This document shows, in pieces, positions 1 to 7,240 of a stretch of DNA of 35,153 bases (its first letter is position 1; each line of letters opens with the position of its first letter). Both the position numbers and the translations under genes were made by a program. The DNA comes from SSF26 sp037443945 (GTDB lineage Bacteria > Chloroflexota > Anaerolineae > J102), in assembly GCA_037443945.1 (NCBI GenBank), contig JBBINH010000033.1:1-35153 (forward strand), written 5' to 3'. The notes beneath the pieces were generated by a model. That model was given only the letters and a program-made list of their open reading frames with translations. It had not been told where the DNA came from and did no database searches.

Positions 1-206
1 ATCGGCCCCAGTTCTACATCCGCACGATGGACGTGACGGGCACGGTGAAGCTGCCGCCGGGTGTGGAGATGGTCATGCCCGGTGACAATGTCACCTTCGA
101 GGTGGACCTGATCGTCCCCGTGGCCCTGGAGGCCGGTTCCCGCTTCGCCGTGCGCGAGGGCGGTCGCACCGTCGGCGCCGGCGTCATCACCAAAATCCTG
201 GAGTAA
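1..206 (+). CDS. tuf: Elongation factor Tu, C-terminal end (partial)
   Basis: This is the last 67 or so codons of EF-Tu, the GTPase that brings aminoacyl-tRNA to the ribosome; the rest lies left of the window. The reading frame with codons starting at base 3 gives RPQFYIRTMDVTG, then PGDNVTFEVDLIVPVALE and the ending RTVGAGVITKILE, which is the domain-3 beta-barrel tail common to all EF-Tu proteins. The stop is TAA at 204-206, followed 36 bases later by a strong terminator. The order tuf, rpmG, tRNA-Trp, secE, nusG is a familiar bacterial arrangement and supports the call. Confidence 0.97.
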   Translation, partial: RPQFYIRTMDVTGTVKLPPGVEMVMPGDNVTFEVDLIVPVALEAGSRFAVREGGRTVGAGVITKILE

Positions 207-242
207 CCCTCCTCGGTATCGACGACGGGCTATTGCTTTTCT

Positions 243-275
243 GGGGAGCAGACGACGGTCTGCTCCCCCTTTTCC
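243..275 (+). terminator. Rho-independent terminator after tuf
   Basis: Bases 243-253 (GGGGAGCAGAC) pair perfectly with 258-268 (GTCTGCTCCCC) around a 4-base loop GACG, and the stem is followed by CTTTT. An 11-bp perfect GC-rich stem plus a short T-run is a typical intrinsic terminator, so rpmG probably has its own promoter or depends on readthrough. Confidence 0.9.
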
Positions 276-325
276 CTGTCGTATCGTCGCTTGTGGCGTC
301 CTACTCAAACGGAGTCTTATAAGCC

Positions 326-493
326 GTGGCCAAAAAAGGCACCAATCGCGTTCATGTTATCCTTGCCTGTACCGAGTGCAAGGAACGCAACTACATCACC
401 AGCAAGAATCGTCGCAATCAGACCGGACGTTTGGAGCTGAAAAAGTATTGCCCGCGTTGTCGGTCTCATCGTTTGCATCGCGAGACCAAATAA
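326..493 (+). CDS. rpmG: 50S ribosomal protein L33
   Basis: A 55-residue protein of the large ribosomal subunit, too short for many ORF cut-offs. It starts at GTG (326), 11 bases after GGAG at 311-314, and reads MAKKGTNRVHVILACTECKE, then RNYITSKNRRNQTGRLELKKYCPRC. The two pairs CxxC (ACTEC and YCPRC) are the zinc-binding knuckles of the C+ form of L33. The length matches the family. It lies between the tuf terminator and tRNA-Trp, its usual position in many bacteria. Confidence 0.95.
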   Translation: MAKKGTNRVHVILACTECKERNYITSKNRRNQTGRLELKKYCPRCRSHRLHRETK

Positions 494-527
494 GCTATTC
501 TTAATAGCGTTGAGCCCTGTCCCTTAT

Positions 528-599
<72 letters not shown>

Positions 600-608
600 T
601 CCCGTTTC

Positions 609-642
609 AAGACACCGCTCTCCATATCGGGGGCGGTGTCTT
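609..642 (+). terminator. Hairpin after tRNA-Trp, terminator-like
   Basis: AAGACACCGC (609-618) and GCGGTGTCTT (633-642) form a perfect 10-bp stem with a 14-base loop, followed by AAAACG rather than a T-run. It could trim or partly terminate the tRNA transcript. The lack of a U-tract makes full termination doubtful, so secE-nusG may still be read through. Confidence 0.5.
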
Positions 643-709
643 AAAACGTAAAGGGCCTGTGTGACCCCATCTCTGTCTCATCCACGCATTGCCAGGAGTC
701 TGCTATCTC

Positions 710-931
710 ATGGCCGAGAATGAGGCTACTGCCTCCAGGTCTCTTCTTGCACCCATTACACGTTATTTGCGCGAGACGCGCGCCGAATTAGGCAAAGTCA
801 CCTGGCCCACCCGCGAAGAGTGGCTGCGCCTAAGCGGAATCGTCCTCGTTGTGACGGCGATCATGGCCGTCATTCTGGGTGTGGCCGATGCCATCGGCGC
901 CCAGCTTATGGAGCTGCTGTTGCGTCTTTGA
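710..931 (+). CDS. secE: Preprotein translocase subunit SecE
   Basis: The 73-residue small subunit of the SecYEG channel. It begins at ATG 710 (MAENEATASRS) with AGGAG at 694-698; an upstream in-frame TTG at 689 overlaps the ribosome binding site and is unlikely. Residues about 20-40 carry the SecE signature YLRETRAELGKVTWPTREEW. One membrane helix follows (LSGIVLVVTAIMAVILGV) and then a short C-terminal tail. This is the single-helix form found in most bacteria. It lies directly upstream of nusG, as usual. Confidence 0.95.
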   Translation: MAENEATASRSLLAPITRYLRETRAELGKVTWPTREEWLRLSGIVLVVTAIMAVILGVADAIGAQLMELLLRL

Positions 932-963
932 CCTTGCTTTATCCGCAATTTGCCCAAAGTACC

Positions 964-1563
964 GTGCCCGAGCATCACGAATTGCCACCCGAAGCCGATG
1001 AAACCATCCAGGCCCCGGAAACAAAGCAGGAGCCCAGGGACGCGCGCGCCTGGTATGTGGTCCATTCCTATTCGGGCATGGAAAACAAGGTCAAAAAGAA
1101 CCTGGAGCATCGCATTGAGTCCATGCACGTCGGCCATAAGATCTTCCAGGTCATCGTGCCCACCGAAGAGCAAATCGAACTCAAGGAGGGCCAGCGCCGT
1201 GTCGTTGAGCGCCGCGTGTTCCCCGGCTATATCCTGGTGCAGATGATCCTGGATGACGAAAGCTGGTACGTCGTGCGCAATACCCCCGGCGTGACCGGTT
1301 TCGTCGGTATCGGCAACCAGCCTACGCCGCTCTCCGATGAAGAAGTCGAGCGTATCATGCGGCGTATCGAGGCCGAAGAACCTCGGGTCCAGATCGATTT
1401 CAAGGTCGGCGAGCGCGTCCGGATTACGGAAGGGCCCTTTGCCGAATTTCACGGCGTGGTCGATGCCATTGATCTTGACCGCGGTAAAGCGCGCATTCTC
1501 ATCAGCATCTTCGGCCGTGACACCCCGGTTGAAGTCGATTTTCTGCAATTGCAAAAAGTCTGA
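964..1563 (+). CDS. nusG: Transcription termination/antitermination factor NusG
   Basis: NusG binds RNA polymerase and links it to Rho or the ribosome. The NGN domain begins at ARAWYVVHSYSGMENKVKKN and includes the conserved RRVFPGYILVQM and WYVVRNTPGVTGFVG. A linker leads to the KOW domain, with FKVGERVRITEGPFAEFHGVV and the end VEVDFLQLQKV. The start is uncertain. GTG 964 gives 199 residues. TTG 928 overlaps the secE stop (TTGA), lies 14 bases after GGAG and would give 211. The acidic, proline-rich residues before the NGN domain are poorly conserved and do not decide it. Confidence 0.93.
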   Translation: MPEHHELPPEADETIQAPETKQEPRDARAWYVVHSYSGMENKVKKNLEHRIESMHVGHKIFQVIVPTEEQIELKEGQRRVVERRVFPGYILVQMILDDESWYVVRNTPGVTGFVGIGNQPTPLSDEEVERIMRRIEAEEPRVQIDFKVGERVRITEGPFAEFHGVVDAIDLDRGKARILISIFGRDTPVEVDFLQLQKV

Positions 1564-1648
1564 ACCACTAACGACGCCATTGAGGCCGACACACCCTGGC
1601 GCGTAGCCACTTCTCGTTTTTCCGACATCCTCGCTTTTTGAATCCGGT

Positions 1649-2077
1649 ATGGCCAAGAAAATCAAAGCAATCGTTACTCTCCAGCTTCCGGCCGGTAAGG
1701 CCACCCCGGCGTCACCGGTAGGTCCTGCCCTGGGTCAACATGGTGTCAACATCGTCGGCTTTTGCAAGGAATACAACGCCCGCACGGCCACCCAGGCAGG
1801 GAGCATCATTCCGGCCGAAATCACCATCTACACAGACGGATCGTTCACCTTTGTGACGAAGACGCCGCCGGTAGCCGATCTCTTGCGCAAAGCGGCCGGC
1901 ATTGCCAAAGGTTCCGGCAACTCGCGACGTGAAAAAGCCGGCAAAATCAAGCGTTCGCAAATCCGCGAAATTGCCGAAATCAAGATGAAAGACCTGAATG
2001 CCCTCGACCTCGAAGGCGCTATGCGCCAGATCGAAGGCAGCGCCCGCAGCATGGGGCTTGAAATCGTCGAAGACTGA
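1649..2077 (+). CDS. rplK: 50S ribosomal protein L11
   Basis: A 142-residue L11, which with 23S rRNA forms the GTPase-associated centre. The N-domain shows MAKKIKAIVTLQLPAGKATP and PVGPALGQHGVNIVGFCKEYNA, with the Pro-rich 20s segment. The C-domain has the RNA-binding KGSGNSRREKAGKIKRSQIREIAEIKM and ends MRQIEGSARSMGLEIVED. Length and motifs are standard. It sits 85 bases after nusG. I see no conspicuous Shine-Dalgarno before ATG 1649. Confidence 0.97.
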   Translation: MAKKIKAIVTLQLPAGKATPASPVGPALGQHGVNIVGFCKEYNARTATQAGSIIPAEITIYTDGSFTFVTKTPPVADLLRKAAGIAKGSGNSRREKAGKIKRSQIREIAEIKMKDLNALDLEGAMRQIEGSARSMGLEIVED

Positions 2078-2093
2078 GCGGCGCATCGCCGCT
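2077..2093 (+). other. Short hairpin between rplK and rplA
   Basis: AGCGGCG (2077-2083) pairs with CGCCGCT (2087-2093) around a 3-base loop, starting at the last base of the rplK stop codon. It has no T-run. It may slow processing or decay between rplK and rplA. L1 is known to bind mRNA structures in this operon in other bacteria, but I cannot tell whether this is such a site. Confidence 0.35.
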
Positions 2094-2149
2094 TGGCCTA
2101 CCTTCGTGGGAGGATCGCCCGATCCGCTAATACCACAGGAGTGTAAACC

Positions 2150-2866
2150 ATGCCCAAACACGGCAAAAAGTATCGCTCGCTCAAAGCTCAACTCGATCGC
2201 ACCAAAATCTACCAACCCCAAGAAGCCATCGCCTGGTTGAAAGCCAACGCCCCTGCGCAATTTGATGAGACCTTCGAACTGCATCTGCGCATGGGTGTAG
2301 ACCCGCGACACGCCGATCAGATGGTGCGCGGTGTCGTCGTCATGCCGCGCGGCATGGGCAAGACCGTACGCATCCTCGTCTTTGCCGACGGCGAAGCTGC
2401 CGAAATCGCCCGTGAGGCCGGAGCCGACTACGTCGGCCTCGATGACCTGATCGCGCAGATTCAGGGCGGCTGGTTGGAGTTCGACATGGCCGTAGCCGTG
2501 CCGACGGCCATGGGCAAGGTAGGTCGTTTGGGCCGTATCCTGGGCCCGCGCGGATTGATGCCCAGCCCAAAGAGCGGCACGGTTGTTCAACCTTCGGAAA
2601 TCAAACGCGTGATCGAAGAAGCCCGCAAGGGTCGTGTGGAATATCGTGTGGATAAGACGGCCAACATCCACATCCCCTTCGGTAAGCGCAGCTTCGAGAT
2701 CGACGCCCTGCTTCACAACCTGGGCGCCGCCGTAGACTCGGTCTGGCGCAACAAACCCGCCGCCAGCAAGGGAGCCTATATCAAAAAGGCCTACCTCACA
2801 ACCACCATGAGCCCCTCGCTGCGGGTGGATGTGAACGCCTTGAGCGCCCTGCGCAACCTGGCCTGA
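2150..2866 (+). CDS. rplA: 50S ribosomal protein L1
   Basis: A 238-residue L1, the protein of the ribosomal L1 stalk. It starts at ATG 2150 after CAGGAG and reads MPKHGKKYRSLKAQLD. The family motifs are all present: FDETFELHLRMGVDPRHADQM, VVMPRGMGKTVRILVFADG, the hallmark GRLGRILGPRGLMPSPKSGTV (in part), and the ending KKAYLTTTMSPSLRVDVNAL. The length is normal. It is followed by the L10 leader, so rplA and rplJ-rplL are separately adjustable. Confidence 0.97.
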   Translation: MPKHGKKYRSLKAQLDRTKIYQPQEAIAWLKANAPAQFDETFELHLRMGVDPRHADQMVRGVVVMPRGMGKTVRILVFADGEAAEIAREAGADYVGLDDLIAQIQGGWLEFDMAVAVPTAMGKVGRLGRILGPRGLMPSPKSGTVVQPSEIKRVIEEARKGRVEYRVDKTANIHIPFGKRSFEIDALLHNLGAAVDSVWRNKPAASKGAYIKKAYLTTTMSPSLRVDVNALSALRNLA

Positions 2867-2949
2867 AGCCTGCCCGCCGGATCCATTCGACCCGGCGGTT
2901 GAAGACTTCCGCCACTTCCTCTCTCCAATCGAAATCCCTTTATCCTATC

Positions 2950-3066
2950 GGCGTCGCTGACAGCAGGTGAGGGTTCGGCCCTCTTAATCTCCTGCCGAGA
3001 CCACGAAGGAAGGAATCGTTCCGACGTTCCTGATGCCTTCGCGTCCTCGGCGCGAAGGCATTTTTT
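2950..3066 (+). promoter_or_regulatory. L10 leader with attenuator terminator
   Basis: The 274-base gap before rplJ holds a ribosomal protein L10 leader. GCAGG (2963-2967) pairs with CCTGC (2991-2995). It encloses hairpin GAGGG/CCCTC (2969-2973, 2979-2983), the conserved CTTAATCTCC single strand, and CCTGCCGAGA just after. Downstream, TGCCTTCGCG (3034-3043) and CGCGAAGGCA (3051-3060) form a perfect 10-bp stem followed by six T (3061-3066), an intrinsic terminator. In this known family, L10(L12)4 binds the leader and favours termination, so excess L10/L12 reduces rplJ-rplL expression. Confidence 0.85.
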
Positions 3067-3140
3067 ATGGCCTTTATTCCCTCGACGCAGAAAGCCCTTT
3101 TGCGCTCGTTCTTCTAACCACCCCAAGGAGGTGAATCACC

Positions 3141-3680
3141 TTGCCCGTTACCCGTGAACGCAAACAAGAACTGCTCGCCGAATACAAAGAGCACATCCAA
3201 AAGAGCCAGGCTGTGGTTGTGGCCGAATATCGAGGGTTGACCGTACCTCAGCTTCAAAACCTGCGCCGGGCACTGCGGTCGGCCAACGCCCGCTTCGTCA
3301 TCGCCAAAAAGACCTTGATGTCGCTGGCGCTGACCGAGACAGGTCATCCCGTGCCGCAACAAGCGATGATCGGCTCTGTCGGTTTTGCTTTTCTGGGCGA
3401 TGACCTTGCCGCCGGCGCCAAAGTGCTGCGCGATTTCGCCAAAGAAATGGGCGAAAACTTCACGATCCGCGGCGCCGTATTGGACCAATCGCTGCTCGAC
3501 GCGGCCGGCGCCGTCGCCCTGGCCGAGCTTCCCACACGCGAGGTCCAACTGGCCCAGCTCCTCGGCGCTCTGGCGGCGCCTTTGACCACCCTGGTCGGGC
3601 TGATCACCGGACCGCATCGCGACCTTATCGGTCTACTGCAGGCGCGCATCGACAAAGAAGGCGGCGCCGCCGCAGCCTGA
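3141..3680 (+). CDS. rplJ: 50S ribosomal protein L10
   Basis: A 179-residue L10, the base of the L7/L12 stalk. The start is TTG 3141, decided by a near-perfect ribosome binding site AAGGAGGTG at 3125-3133. The protein opens MPVTRERKQELLAEYKEHI and contains AVVVAEYRGLTVPQLQNLRR and FVIAKKTLM, all standard for L10. The C-terminal part is the alpha-helical spine that binds L12 dimers. The preceding leader (2950-3066) should give autogenous control. The rare start with a very strong SD suggests finely set translation. Confidence 0.96.
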   Translation: MPVTRERKQELLAEYKEHIQKSQAVVVAEYRGLTVPQLQNLRRALRSANARFVIAKKTLMSLALTETGHPVPQQAMIGSVGFAFLGDDLAAGAKVLRDFAKEMGENFTIRGAVLDQSLLDAAGAVALAELPTREVQLAQLLGALAAPLTTLVGLITGPHRDLIGLLQARIDKEGGAAAA

Positions 3681-3741
3681 TCCCCGTCCTCTCGCTTATC
3701 CGCACTATCCCATCCTATTCGAACCAAGGAGTACCTTTAGC

Positions 3742-4128
3742 ATGGCCGATCTGGAAAAACTCTACCAGGAACTGAGCTCGCTCACCCTACTCGAAGCTGC
3801 CCAACTCAAGAAGATGCTGGAAGAGCGCTGGGGCGTAACCGCTGCCGCGCCCGTGGCCGTAGCCGCTCCGCTGCCCGGAGCACCGGCGGCAGCCGCGCCC
3901 GAACCGGTCGAAGAACAGACCGAATTCACCGTCATCCTCAAGGAAAGCGGCCCCAACAAAATCCCCGTTATCAAGGTGGTGCGTCAGATCACCAACCTGG
4001 GCCTGAAAGAGGCCAAGGATGCCGTCGAAGGCGCGCCGACCACCCTACTGGAAGGCGTGAGCAAGGAAGTGGCCATGGAGGCCAAAGCCAAGCTCGAAGC
4101 CGAAGGCGCCGTGGTCGAGATCAAATAA
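3742..4128 (+). CDS. rplL: 50S ribosomal protein L7/L12
   Basis: A 128-residue stalk protein that recruits translation GTPases. The N-terminal dimerisation domain is MADLEKLYQELSSLTLLEAA. A flexible Ala/Pro hinge runs over about residues 33-58. The C-terminal domain has TEFTVILKESGPNKIPVIKVVRQ and LGLKEAKDAVEGAPTTLLEG, ending in VEIK. AAGGAG lies upstream of ATG 3742. It is the last gene of this block. rpoB does not follow, unlike many bacteria; a convergent gene begins at 4206. Confidence 0.97.
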   Translation: MADLEKLYQELSSLTLLEAAQLKKMLEERWGVTAAAPVAVAAPLPGAPAAAAPEPVEEQTEFTVILKESGPNKIPVIKVVRQITNLGLKEAKDAVEGAPTTLLEGVSKEVAMEAKAKLEAEGAVVEIK

Positions 4129-4139
4129 TCACTCGCTCG

Positions 4140-4205
4140 GCAGGGGCGGGACATGGTCTGTCAGGGCATACCCTGACGCGCCCGCAGACCGTGTTTCGTC
4201 CCTGC
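4140..4205. terminator. Nested hairpins between convergent rplL and GT2 gene
   Basis: Two perfect hairpins are nested: TCAGGG/CCCTGA (4161-4166, 4171-4176) inside GGTCTG/CAGACC (4155-4160, 4185-4190). An outer pairing GGGAC/GTCCC (4148-4152, 4198-4202), or alternatively GCAGGG/CCCTGC (4140-4145, 4200-4205), closes them. There is no clean T-run on either strand. Its position between two converging genes suggests a shared bidirectional terminator or mRNA 3'-end protector. Confidence 0.55.
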
Positions 4206-4892
4206 TCAGGCGCGACGCATCCGTCGCCGTGCCTGCCAGACCAACCGAGTGAAATGAACGACATGGTGCAGGGGCCGGATATGACTGGTCTCGCCGGCGT
4301 AAAGGGTGCGAATAGGCACCCACTCCAGACGATAACCGGCCTCCAGACAAAGCACGATCACCTCCACCTCGAACTCGAACCCCATCTCACGCCCGTCGAG
4401 AGTTCGCTCCAATAAGCGCCGGCTAAGCAGACGATAACCGGATTGGTTATCCGGAATAGGCCGACCTACAGCCCACGAAAAGCAGAAACGGCCCAAGGTG
4501 TTGGCCAGACGGCGCACGGGCGGCATGCGATCGAACGAGCGCGCTCCGATAATCAAATCGGCCCGGGTTGCAGCGTAGCAGTCCAGAAAACGCGGGATCT
4601 CGTCGGGATCGTGCTGACCATCGGCATCAAGGGTGATGACGGCCTCGGAGCCGGCCACCAAAGCATGGCGAAAACCGGCGCGCAGGGCCGCGCCTTTGCC
4701 CTGGTTGGGCTGCTGCCTTAGCACCGTAGCCCCGGCCGCAGCGGCCACCGTGGCGGTGGCATCGGTGGAGCCGTCATCTACTACCAGCACCGGCAGATGG
4801 CGGCGCGCCCTCGTGACAACAGGGCCGATAAGGTCGGCCTCGTTATAAGCGGGGATCACGACAAGAACGGCAGAGGCCGCTGACCCACTCAT
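4206..4892 (-). CDS. Family 2 glycosyltransferase (DPM-synthase-like)
   Basis: A 228-residue GT-A fold glycosyltransferase, probably moving a sugar from a nucleotide donor to a lipid phosphate or glycan. Visible motifs are VLVVIPAYNEADLIGPVV near the start, VLVVDDGSTDAT, NQGKGAALRAGF and the metal-binding DADGQHDP, followed by NTLGRFCFSW and IPDNQSGYRLL. This order resembles dolichyl/undecaprenyl-phosphate mannose or glucose synthases. No C-terminal membrane helices are evident, so it is probably peripheral. It starts 7 bases after the stop of the gene at 4900-5583 with no clear SD, suggesting translational coupling. The acceptor is unknown. Confidence 0.88.
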   Translation of the reverse strand: MSGSAASAVLVVIPAYNEADLIGPVVTRARRHLPVLVVDDGSTDATATVAAAAGATVLRQQPNQGKGAALRAGFRHALVAGSEAVITLDADGQHDPDEIPRFLDCYAATRADLIIGARSFDRMPPVRRLANTLGRFCFSWAVGRPIPDNQSGYRLLSRRLLERTLDGREMGFEFEVEVIVLCLEAGYRLEWVPIRTLYAGETSHIRPLHHVVHFTRLVWQARRRMRRA

Positions 4893-4899
4893 GAGCGGC

Positions 4900-5583
4900 T
4901 CAGGTCGACTCCTCGTTGCCGAGCAAACGACGCTTGAGCGCAGTCGCCTGGGTCTGGAGTTCGTAGTGGGCGATAAACCACAACCCCTTCCAGGTCTCGG
5001 GCTTGAGAAACTCCTCCGGCGGCGTATCGGCCAGCATCGCCTTGAATCCGGTCACCGTACCGAGGCCGGGTAGACGCTGCAACCGTTCCATCAACCAGTC
5101 CTTACGGCGGCCGGCCTCGCTCGTAACCAGGTAATTGAGGGTAAACCACAGCCCCTTCCAGGTCTCGAAGTCCTTGAAGTCCTCCAGCGAGGTACCCTCA
5201 AAGCTGGCCCGCAGGTCAGAGAGGACCTGTAGGCGCTGAGCAGGCGCCAATCGTTCCAGAGCATGCTGCAACAGGTCGCGTAGCGCCTGCGGTGAGAAGG
5301 GCGGCGCCGCGTAGTCCGAGACAAGGCCCTGGAGCTCGGCCGCCAACGCATTGAGCTCATGAGCCAGCTCGCGCAAGGCCTGAGCGGTGTCGGCGGTGGG
5401 GGTAAGGACCTCGGGCGTGGTTGCGGCGGATCGGACACCGGCTTCAATGTCGGCCTCTACCGGCGTGGCAGCCGTTTCCCATCCGCTATGCGTAGCGCAA
5501 TAGGCCGAACCGGGTCGGGCCGGGTGCTTGCAGGGCGTCCCGGCTTTGGTCGTGGCAGCACAAAGGCGCTTGGGCGTGTGCAT
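4900..5583 (-). CDS. Unknown protein: Cys/His knuckle plus duplicated WKGLWF motif
   Basis: A 227-residue protein I cannot assign to a function. The start is ATG 5583, preceded by GAGGAG at good spacing; the longer upstream frame is ignored. Residues 8-32 hold C8, C18, C29 and H32 in the pattern CAATTKAGTPC(x10)CATH, like small putative zinc knuckles in proteins of the DUF5763 kind. Residues 67-125 are helical and Leu/Ala-rich. The C-terminal third holds two copies of a motif 56 residues apart: FETWKGLWFTLNYL (139-152) and PETWKGLWFIAHYE (195-208), each preceded by an acidic EDF/EEF. It lies 7 bases upstream of a glycosyltransferase, so the two are probably co-transcribed. Confidence 0.8.
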   Translation of the reverse strand: MHTPKRLCAATTKAGTPCKHPARPGSAYCATHSGWETAATPVEADIEAGVRSAATTPEVLTPTADTAQALRELAHELNALAAELQGLVSDYAAPPFSPQALRDLLQHALERLAPAQRLQVLSDLRASFEGTSLEDFKDFETWKGLWFTLNYLVTSEAGRRKDWLMERLQRLPGLGTVTGFKAMLADTPPEEFLKPETWKGLWFIAHYELQTQATALKRRLLGNEEST

Positions 5584-5623
5584 GGGGCGTCTCCTCGAGG
5601 GGTGAGAGCGAACGTGGTTCCTA

Positions 5624-5663
5624 ATCATAGCCGGGCAAGAGAGGAGGTGCAATTCGCACCTCC
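5624..5663 (-). promoter_or_regulatory. Promoter with overlapping perfect palindrome
   Basis: On the minus strand, TATGAT (5624-5629) follows TTGCAC (5647-5652) at a 17-base spacing, 41 bases before the ATG at 5583. The -35 lies inside GGAGGTGC-AATTC-GCACCTCC (5643-5663), 8-bp arms with a 5-base centre. A palindrome over the -35 is a typical repressor operator layout; no regulator gene is next to it. Confidence 0.5.
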
Positions 5664-5747
5664 AAACGTACAAGCCGCATCGTCAAAAAGCCGGTATCGC
5701 TTAGAACCGACTCGTTCCGTGACCGGCCTGCCGTTTGCTGCTGCATG

Positions 5748-5756
5748 TGCTACAAT
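5748..5756 (+). promoter_or_regulatory. Extended -10 promoter of rtcB
   Basis: TGCTACAAT (5748-5756) is an extended -10 element (TGn plus TACAAT) 33 bases upstream of the rtcB ATG, with no good -35, as expected for extended -10 promoters. The same TGCTA form recurs before other genes in this window. Confidence 0.5.
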
Positions 5757-5788
5757 AAAAGCAGCTTCTTGTGGGAGGTCTTTACACT

Positions 5789-7240
5789 ATGGTCACACGC
5801 AAGGACTTACGCCAGATCGGTCCCTACCTGTACGAAATCGACAAATCGTTTCGCGCCGACATGCGTGTCCCGGCGCGTATCTACGCCGACGAGGCCATCT
5901 TGCAGGCGGCTTTGGGCGATCAATCGCTGGAACAGTTGGTCAACACCGCGACCCTGCCGGGTATCGTCAAGTATGCCCTGGCCATGCCCGATATCCATCA
6001 GGGCTACGGATTTTCCATCGGTGGCGTTGTGGCCACGCGGGTTGAGGACGGCGTCATCTCGCCCGGCGGTGTGGGTTACGATATCAACTGCGGTGTGCGC
6101 CTGCTGGCCTCGGAAATGGAAGAAGGGGAAGTGCGACCGTATCTGCAAGACCTGGCCACGGCTCTTTATCACCAGGTGCCCAGCGGTGTCGGCGTCGAAG
6201 GTTTCATCCGCCTGAGCGAGAAGGAAATGGACGAAGTGCTGGAGACCGGCGCCGCCTGGACCCTGAAACGCAACATGGCCCGCCCGGAGGACCTGGTCCA
6301 CACCGAAGAAAACGGGACGATGCCGGGCGCTCGCGCCGACAAAGTGAGCCATGAAGCGAAAAAGCGCGGGCGTGACCAACTCGGTACCCTGGGCGCAGGC
6401 AACCATTTTGCCGAAATCGACGTAGTGGACGAAATCTTCGATGAGGAAATTGCTCGCGCCTTCGGCCTCTTTCCCGGTCAGGTGGTCGTGCAGATCCACT
6501 GCGGTTCTCGCGGCTTGGGACATCAGGTCTGCACGGATTATGTCAATCTCTTCCAGGCCGCAGTCAAGCGCTACGGCATCACCCTACCCGACCGTCAGCT
6601 TGTGTGCGCGCCTATCCAGTCCCCGGAAGGCCAAGATTACATTGCAGCCATGGCCGCAGCCGCCAATTTTGCCTGGGCCAATCGTCAAGCCCTCACCCAT
6701 CAGACGCGTCAAGGCTTCGAGGCCGTGCTGGCAGGCAAGGTGAAGGGCTGGGATCTGCGCCAGGTCTACGATATCGCCCACAACATGGCCAAGCTGGAGA
6801 CGCATGAGGTGGATGGCCGCAACCTGCGTGTGTGTGTCCATCGCAAAGGAGCCACACGCGCCTTTGGGCCGGGCAGTCATGTGCTGCCGCCCGATTACAT
6901 GGAAGCCGGTCAGCCGGTGCTCGTACCGGGGAGCATGGGCACGGCCAGTTATGTCTTGGCGGGTACGGAAGGGTCGATGCGCCAGACGTTCGGTTCTACC
7001 TGCCACGGCGCCGGCCGGCAGATGAGCCGCGCCGCGGCCAAGAAACAGATCCAGGGTGGCCGACTCAAGAACGAGCTGGAATCGGGGGGCATTGTCGTGC
7101 GCGCCGGCAGCATGAGCGGCCTGGCCGAGGAAGCGCCCATCGCTTATAAGGACGTCAGCCGCGTGGTCGAAGTCGTCCATAACGCCGGCATTGCCCGCAA
7201 GGTAGCCCGCCTGCGGCCGATCGCCGTGGTGAAGGGCTAA
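5789..7240 (+). CDS. rtcB: RNA-splicing ligase RtcB
   Basis: A 483-residue GTP- and Mn-dependent ligase that joins RNA 3'-phosphate (or 2',3'-cyclic phosphate) ends to 5'-OH ends. The start is ATG 5789, after GGGAGG at 5773-5778. The metal and guanylate residues can be placed: D98 and C101 in GVGYDINCGVRLL, H206 in LGAGNHFAEI, H237 in VQIHCGSRGLGHQ, H331 in DIAHNMAK, and the guanylylated H406 in STCHGAGRQMSRA. Length is typical. It stands alone, with no rtcA, rtcR or archease nearby, so its role could be tRNA repair or general RNA repair. Confidence 0.96.
   Translation: MVTRKDLRQIGPYLYEIDKSFRADMRVPARIYADEAILQAALGDQSLEQLVNTATLPGIVKYALAMPDIHQGYGFSIGGVVATRVEDGVISPGGVGYDINCGVRLLASEMEEGEVRPYLQDLATALYHQVPSGVGVEGFIRLSEKEMDEVLETGAAWTLKRNMARPEDLVHTEENGTMPGARADKVSHEAKKRGRDQLGTLGAGNHFAEIDVVDEIFDEEIARAFGLFPGQVVVQIHCGSRGLGHQVCTDYVNLFQAAVKRYGITLPDRQLVCAPIQSPEGQDYIAAMAAAANFAWANRQALTHQTRQGFEAVLAGKVKGWDLRQVYDIAHNMAKLETHEVDGRNLRVCVHRKGATRAFGPGSHVLPPDYMEAGQPVLVPGSMGTASYVLAGTEGSMRQTFGSTCHGAGRQMSRAAAKKQIQGGRLKNELESGGIVVRAGSMSGLAEEAPIAYKDVSRVVEVVHNAGIARKVARLRPIAVVKG

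Noticed and set aside
763..1704. Long minus-strand frame (313 codons) across secE, nusG and rplK
   Set aside because: It is the antisense of confidently identified genes, in a GC-rich sequence where antisense frames stay open by chance; no SD or family motif.
2647..2655. TGTGGATAA, a perfect inverse DnaA box
   Set aside because: It lies inside rplA codons (RVDKT region) as a single copy, so chance is the simpler reading.
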